Part shown: positions 58,571-64,000 of the stretch, piece after piece
Layout: each line of letters opens with the position of its first letter
Numbering within the stretch: position 1 is the stretch's first letter
Origin: Lichtheimia corymbifera B2541
Taxonomy: Eukaryota; Mucoromycota; Mucoromycetes; Mucorales; Lichtheimiaceae
DNA: 64,000 nt
Assembly: GCA_000697475.1 (NCBI GenBank)
Contig: JNEU01000957.1
Location: 28,998 to 92,997, forward strand
Direction: 5' to 3'
Program-made: the position numbers and the translations under genes
The notes under the pieces: generated by a model
Databases searched by the model: none
Told to the model about the DNA's origin: nothing
What the model saw: the letters and a program-made list of their open reading frames with translations, nothing else

Positions 58571-61500
58571 TCACTCGACCTTGTCACTCGTTGTTGACGT
58601 CGTTGTTGTCATGGTTGTGGTAGCGGAGGTGTCAGTCAGCCCTTGCTGTTGCTCATACTCGATAAGGATAGCGGCGTCTTCTTTTTCTTCTTTGGCTAAC
58701 TTTTCCAGTCGATCATTTTCCATATGCTGCATTGCAAAATCCCGTAGCCCGGCAAGTGCGTTGGTATAATTTCCATAAGTCTGACATAGAGGTCGCACCC
58801 ATTTTGACAGTTGTGAGACATTGCGTGTGTAAGTAAACCTTTGCTCGAGCAAAATGACAGCACCCCAATCCTAAAAACATGTAAATAATCTTTCTTAGAC
58901 GCACGCACATTCATCCATGATCGTACCTTTCGATGCCGAATACAGCGTCCCAGCGCCTGGTTGATGGCTAAAAGTCAAAACAGCGTGTTGAATATTATTT
59001 TCGTAACGATGAATATGAAAGAGACTCACCTCGGTAAGCTTGGGTGTTGTACCTGCAAATACATAGATCAGTCACCTGAGCCAAAACACCACATTATTCT
59101 ACCAACTCACCATTCTGTGCCATCAAGCACCTGATCACCTTTTTTGTATCGTGCGTTATTGTAATCCCGTTTAAGCTCTATTTGAAGATCCTTGCTAGAG
59201 AAATACATGAGCATATGTATTGAAATGACTAGCTATCCTTTTTTTTCACTTACAAGTTTGGAAAGGGTATCCCAAGTGTAACAACGGCACGACAATTGTT
59301 GTCTGTAAAGTCGATTCCTTCACTGACTTTTCCTCGATAAACCTAACGATAAAAGTCCACGTTAGCTTAATGACATTGGCGCTTGCATATCATCCAACTT
59401 ACAGCAAACATGAGCGCACCATTCTTGCCTTCTTCCGGTAGCTCTCGTAAGCGTTCCACTTGGCTAATGCAACTGTAATATTGGCTAAGCAACACCTCGA
59501 ATGCTTTCTTGTTTCCTCGCCCAGGAGGTTCTAAAATAAACCATGCCATTAGTATCACTTGCCATCAACCACGTCAAAATGGATCGTACCACAAATGATA
59601 TGTTTACGTCTCTCCATACGCTCGTAAATTCCAGTGTTCTAATAGCATAAGAGAATGTTTAAAAAGGCCCTATTTCCAAATCTGCACGATCCCACGACCT
59701 ACTCTCCACCGATCGATGAGCTTATCCATGGTCTGATAAGAAGGAACGAAGCAAAGAACACCGTATGGGATAGTCTCAGCAATCTCACATATCGCTATTT
59801 ATCATTCAATTAGTACACAGCTGTAGGCAAATGATATGTATATATACCTTGTCCCACTGAATCTTGATATGAAAATTGGGATACTTGATTCCATGTGCCA
59901 TAGAGATTCACTTGGCCAGGACTATATAACCAGTCGTTTAGTATATATGTATAGAGGGAAGAAGAAGTCAAAACATACCCGGTAGGAACAGAAGTAATCC
60001 ATACTTGAGACTTGTCAATGACATGGTTGGCTTCAAGGCGGATAGGGCTAAAAAAGAAAAAGTGGGTAAATGGATAATTCATGCGAATAAAGTTTTGTGA
60101 CACGTACAACTCGGTTTGTAATTCGGAAGCGAACGTATTTAGCTGTCGTGGTTAACCACATGGTTAGTATCACATGATCATTCATCTATTCATCACCAAG
60201 ATAATACTCACAGGAGAGAGTGTGCCGCTTGTAAGAACGACAGAATGCACCTGTTCTGCAATTTCATGAAACGAGACGCCGGGATTCTGGCACCTAGTAC
60301 GTCCATTATTAGGATGAACTCATACACCAGCACCTTCATGGGATGCTTACCAAAATGCAAGTTTTGCTGTCCATGGAGCATCTATTCAAAGGCCTTAGCA
60401 GATGATATTGCTCCGGGATATATACATACCTGTGCGAGGAGTAATAGGCGCATTCCGACTAATCCGTTCAATGATTGCCATAGTGTAGTCGTTTCGAAAA
60501 TCACGTCCTTCTTTGTATATATAACCGAGAACCAAGAACAAGCCTAGCGTCCCATAAATGAGTATACGTCCACCATCAAACCAGGTGTTATTTACTTACC
60601 TTCCAACACTCTTAGTGATTTCAACGTGAGACATTTCTGGCTTTTCACCTCTTCTTCCTCTTTTTCATCTTTTTGCTGGTTGTCTTCTTCGCTTGGTTCC
60701 TTTGCACGCTCACTCTCATTCTTGAAGACCTCCTCCACATGATCGTATACGAGCGTAAAAGCCTCCTTGAGGACCATGTTGTGATGTGTTTCACCCACTT
60801 TTCCTTTTTCCAGAGCTTGCATCATCTTTTGACCCGACCAGCTACAAGAGAGAAAGCAAGGTGATGGTAAGTTTTCTCAGGATAGAGGGAGATGAGTGCT
60901 TGCAGTACTTACACGTAAATATGTTCTTCGTAATTGTCACGCTTTAAATTGTACTCCTCTGGTCTTTGAATAAAGTCTTCCAAGGTGCCAGCCATCTTGA
61001 ATTAAAATCGACATTGTATATATTCAGCGTGATATTCTTCAAATGCATGCCGTGTCAACTTTACCACTGAAAGTGCCTCATAAGCTGCACAAAGCTCAGC
61101 ATTGCTCTTGACCTTGCGATCACGCAGCACCCATTTGAACTCCTTCATCAGAATCCTCAAGTCAGTGTCGGTTGCTTCAAAAGAAGCTGCCGAGCGTGCC
61201 GCATCTTCAATATTGTGTGCTATATAATACACGTCAATTCACAATGATAAAATCCCAAAGTTGTTAATGATAGTCACCTTCATCAAGGATAACGATGCTT
61301 CCTTCCAAGTCGATATTCATAGCCTTTCTGATAGCTGTATAATAATAACATAGACATGGGTAGTCAATATATACATAAAACCAAAGCATGATGGTGTAGT
61401 CCTTACATGGCTCAAGGATATAATTGTATGGACAAAAGATAAGATCGGCCGAATCGGCCATTGTTCGTGAAGCAAAGTACGGGCATCCTAAGGCTCATAG

Positions 61501-63221
61501 TGAGCACACTATAGCCTTTCCCTCACACTCACACATACCTGAATTTGCTCGACCCAGCTCAATCAAATCTTCGATATCCCAAATTTCCATATCACCACCA
61601 GGGCGCACCTTGTGATGGCTGACAACTTTGTTGACGTTGTTTGCAAATCGGCAGGCATTGGCATCCAAAAGCAATCGGCTATGGAATAGTTGATATGAGA
61701 GATATGCATTGACATGAGCTGCTGCTGGGCCATTGCTTACCATTCTTCATTTTTGTCGTATGACTTGGCCACAGTCTTGTGAACTACAAAAATCCATTAG
61801 TACAAAATCCACCATATCTTTGGGTATTGGATACTCGCTGCAGTATTGCTCACGGCTTCCAAGGATGGACATTTCTATAGAGTAGCATGGCACGGTCAGC
61901 AACAGCTTAACCCATGAAGATTGCATTTTCTACTTACTTGGCCTATATCTCGTATTTCCTTTCAATTCACCCACGAGCTGTGCCAATTGTTTGTGACTAC
62001 ATAGATAATGAATAAGTTTGATTGCATGTATTAAACCATGATCCATACATACGTTCGACTACCAACAAAAATCTTGGGGACGCGTCGTTTTGGTCTGGAT
62101 TTATTATGCTCTTCCACTCTTTTCAGGAATTCATGCAGATCCTCCCCATCCTCGAGCTGAATGGGTTCTGATTCATCTAATTCTTTTTTTGCTTGTTGTT
62201 GATCTAGCTGTTGTTGTATCACCCGTGGTATCTTTACAGGTCGAAAATCATCATCTTGGTCGTGATCGTCGGAGGGTGACGGTGATGAAGAAAGTGATGA
62301 TGGCTGTTGTCGTTTGGTGCCTCCGAATGATGATTCACGATGCTCCGTCTGGGTATCCATGTCCTCTTCGTCACTGATAACAATTGCTTCTTGTGCTGAT
62401 GATGATGCTGGTGGTGGTTGTGATTGTTGTGGCGGTGCTGATTGCATGGTAGCCAACGTATCTTGAATCAATTTTGCATCTTCCAATTGTTGTTTTTCAT
62501 CCTCGATCCTTAGTTTTTCTTTCTCAAATTCTCGCCATGCTATAAGAGGCCCATGTTGAGTACACCATCCATGTCAACATGTCAGTGTGTTATTGTTTAC
62601 CCAATGCTGCGCATAAAATAGCCAATGATTTTCCCGAGCCTGTGACACACAACGTAGACGTCAAATGCATATGTTAGATCTTGCATACATATCTCGGGTA
62701 CCACCCCCGTGCTACTCCAAACACACGCATACCTGTCGGACTTTCCAGTAACGCATTCTGTTTCTTTTTGAGAGCTTGGATGATCTAAATCATGTGGATA
62801 TATGAGTTACAAATATAATCGACGCGTAGTTTACACACGCGTAACACACGCGTATCCTTGGTTACCTTGACCATCATTTGCAGTTGCGCCGGGTCTGATG
62901 AAAATGAACGCTTACTGTGAATATGGCTGCTATTGTTGTCACGCTCGCGCACGCATTGCCTATCAACTTACAGGGCTGGAATGGGAATTCGACAGGTACA
63001 CCACCCATTGGGAAAGTCTTCATTGGCATGTCGTGGCTACGTTTGGTAACTTTGGCAGGTCGTGCAGGAAGGAACGACAACGTAGATTGCAGTGGTTCGA
63101 TCAAGTCGATATTGGAAATCATGTCGCTGTCCTCTTCATGCTCAAAGCCTGATGACCCTGCTCGTCGTCGATTGCGATTCTGTGGTTTCCGATTGCTTTT
63201 TTTGCTGTTGCGTTGAGTCAT
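58571..63221 (-). CDS. FANCJ/BRIP1-like XPD-family DNA helicase
   Basis: Many exons (about 18), over 1,000 residues. The start [20 protein letters not shown] is basic. The family entry motif [20 protein letters not shown] precedes Walker [17 protein letters not shown], which is split by an intron. An acidic, low-complexity insert follows (residues about 160-270). [18 protein letters not shown], Cys residues around ANACRFANN and SGCPYFASR (iron-sulfur cluster region), [13 protein letters not shown] and [14 protein letters not shown] (DEAH box, also intron-split) come next. The second motor domain has [76 protein letters not shown] and [28 protein letters not shown] and the GTLSP block are closer to FANCJ than to Chl1/DDX11 or RTEL1. 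FANCJ unwinds G-quadruplexes and acts in crosslink repair. Stop at 58571. Confidence 0.88.
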
Positions 63222-64000
63222 TATAGGACGGAGGTGTACACGGGAGTAAAAAAGAGAGGTTGCAGAAAGCGTAGAGTGAAGAATGACCGGTTGTTGTGGT
63301 TTCCCTCTCTCTCAACAGCGACGAATAAATGATGGAGTCGTTGACAAAGAGCAAGATTACATTGTATTCTTAATAATCAAAGCAAAGACAATGAAATGAA
63401 ATGAGGAGATGTGCCCTGTCGATCCCACCACAGGCTGGAGACACACATATGTAATGCTGTTGAGCACAATAAAATGTTGTCTGTGCATTCTGTCTGTCTC
63501 TGTCTCTATTGGCAAATATGCCACGGATATCTTGCCATGTCAGGTTGAGTGATGTGAATGTTTGATTACATCATTGCTTGTCCAAGGTAGGCAGCATGTG
63601 GTTACTTCGGCTAAAAGATTGTTGCCACAAGACCCATTACTTTATGATATTGTCGTCTTCTATGAGCAAAACCACATATATGGAGACAGTTGAAATTTGT
63701 TGGGGATACGTTATCTATCCGCCAGGTACAACATGAGGGTCTTGGCTTCCTTTTACCCGGGAGAGATGAGTGGGGGTGAGGGATCAAAGGAGATCAATGA
63801 TGGAATAAAGTGCCACGCACCACCTCAAGGCAAATGTAGATTGATGAATGATGAATAACCACAAGCATGGGTCTCTCATATGCTGTGGTGATGTCTGTGT
63901 GCCCAAACAAAGTATGCCGTGATGATCCCAGGAACAATCTTTGTGTAATCCAAACCGGTTGACTTTATGCAAAAAAAAAAAAAAAAAAAAAAAAAACAGG
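63222..64000. other. Upstream flank of the helicase gene ending in a poly-A tract
   Basis: About 780 bases with no supported gene. A run of 26 A lies at 63971-63996 near the window edge. A purine/pyrimidine microsatellite-like TCTGTCTGTCTCTGTCTC lies near 63485-63505. Promoter elements for the helicase are expected just upstream of 63221. Confidence 0.45.

Noticed and set aside
63971..63996. Poly-A tract as the tail of a retroposed element
   Set aside because: No coding remnant or SINE-like promoter boxes precede it; it may simply be a homopolymer at the window edge.

Overview
This window is nuclear DNA of a filamentous fungus. The genes are intron-rich, with many introns of about 45-90 bases carrying GTAAGT-type donors. 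They encode universal eukaryotic factors (GMP synthase, FACT subunit Spt16, RNA polymerase I subunit A49, FRG1, TMEM33) together with fungal families: a secreted GH18 chitinase with a chitin-binding module, an HsbA-type secreted protein, a Pet127 mitochondrial protein, a Ted1/Cdc1-type phosphoesterase and a GATA factor. A tandem-START protein, a FANCJ-type helicase and a metazoan-style FRG1 point to an early-diverging lineage, most likely Mucoromycota/Mucorales. That placement is inferred from gene content; no rRNA or tRNA gene was found to confirm it.

Layout. 0.2-6.2 kb: Pbi2-like proteinase inhibitor (-), FRG1 (+), chitinase (-), then a divergent Ted1/Cdc1-like GPI-remodelling phosphoesterase (+). 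6.8-13.7 kb: an ARID/C2H2 chromatin-remodeller subunit of the Rsc9/ARID2 type (+), an F-box protein (-) and a TPR-F-box-LRR protein of the Dia2/Pof3 type (+). 14.3-18.4 kb: a monocarboxylate-transporter-like permease (+) and GMP synthase (+). 18.6-25.8 kb: a tail-anchored protein with two START domains (-), Pet127 (-) and a small F-box-like protein (-). 26.9-29.5 kb: RPA49 (+) and a secreted RNase T2 (-), converging.

29.6-37.4 kb is the odd region. It holds almost no recognisable genes. It carries a tandem array of a ~150-190 base repeat, a long imperfect hairpin built from the same repeat, two diverged copies of another ~500 base segment, and one possible orphan gene. 37.5-49 kb contains two transcription factors, a GATA protein and a four-finger C2H2 protein, set in unusually long non-coding flanks with simple-sequence tracts.

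49-64 kb is gene-dense again: TMEM33/Pom33 (+), a Gfd2-like DEDDh exonuclease (-), an HsbA-like secreted protein (+), SPT16 (-) and a FANCJ/BRIP1-like DNA helicase (-).

There are no operons; each gene has its own promoter. Functional themes are chromatin and transcription (ARID subunit, Spt16, RPA49, GATA, C2H2), ubiquitin ligase adaptors (three F-box genes), membrane lipid and ER biology (Ted1-like, START-START, TMEM33), and secreted hydrolases or surface proteins (chitinase, RNase T2, HsbA). Most exon structures were derived by hand; for most genes the exon sums were checked to be multiples of three. Notable oddities are two GC-AG introns, a 13-base micro-exon, a 7-base first coding exon, a 15-base last exon, and one ARID-gene junction that no GT-AG intron can join in frame.
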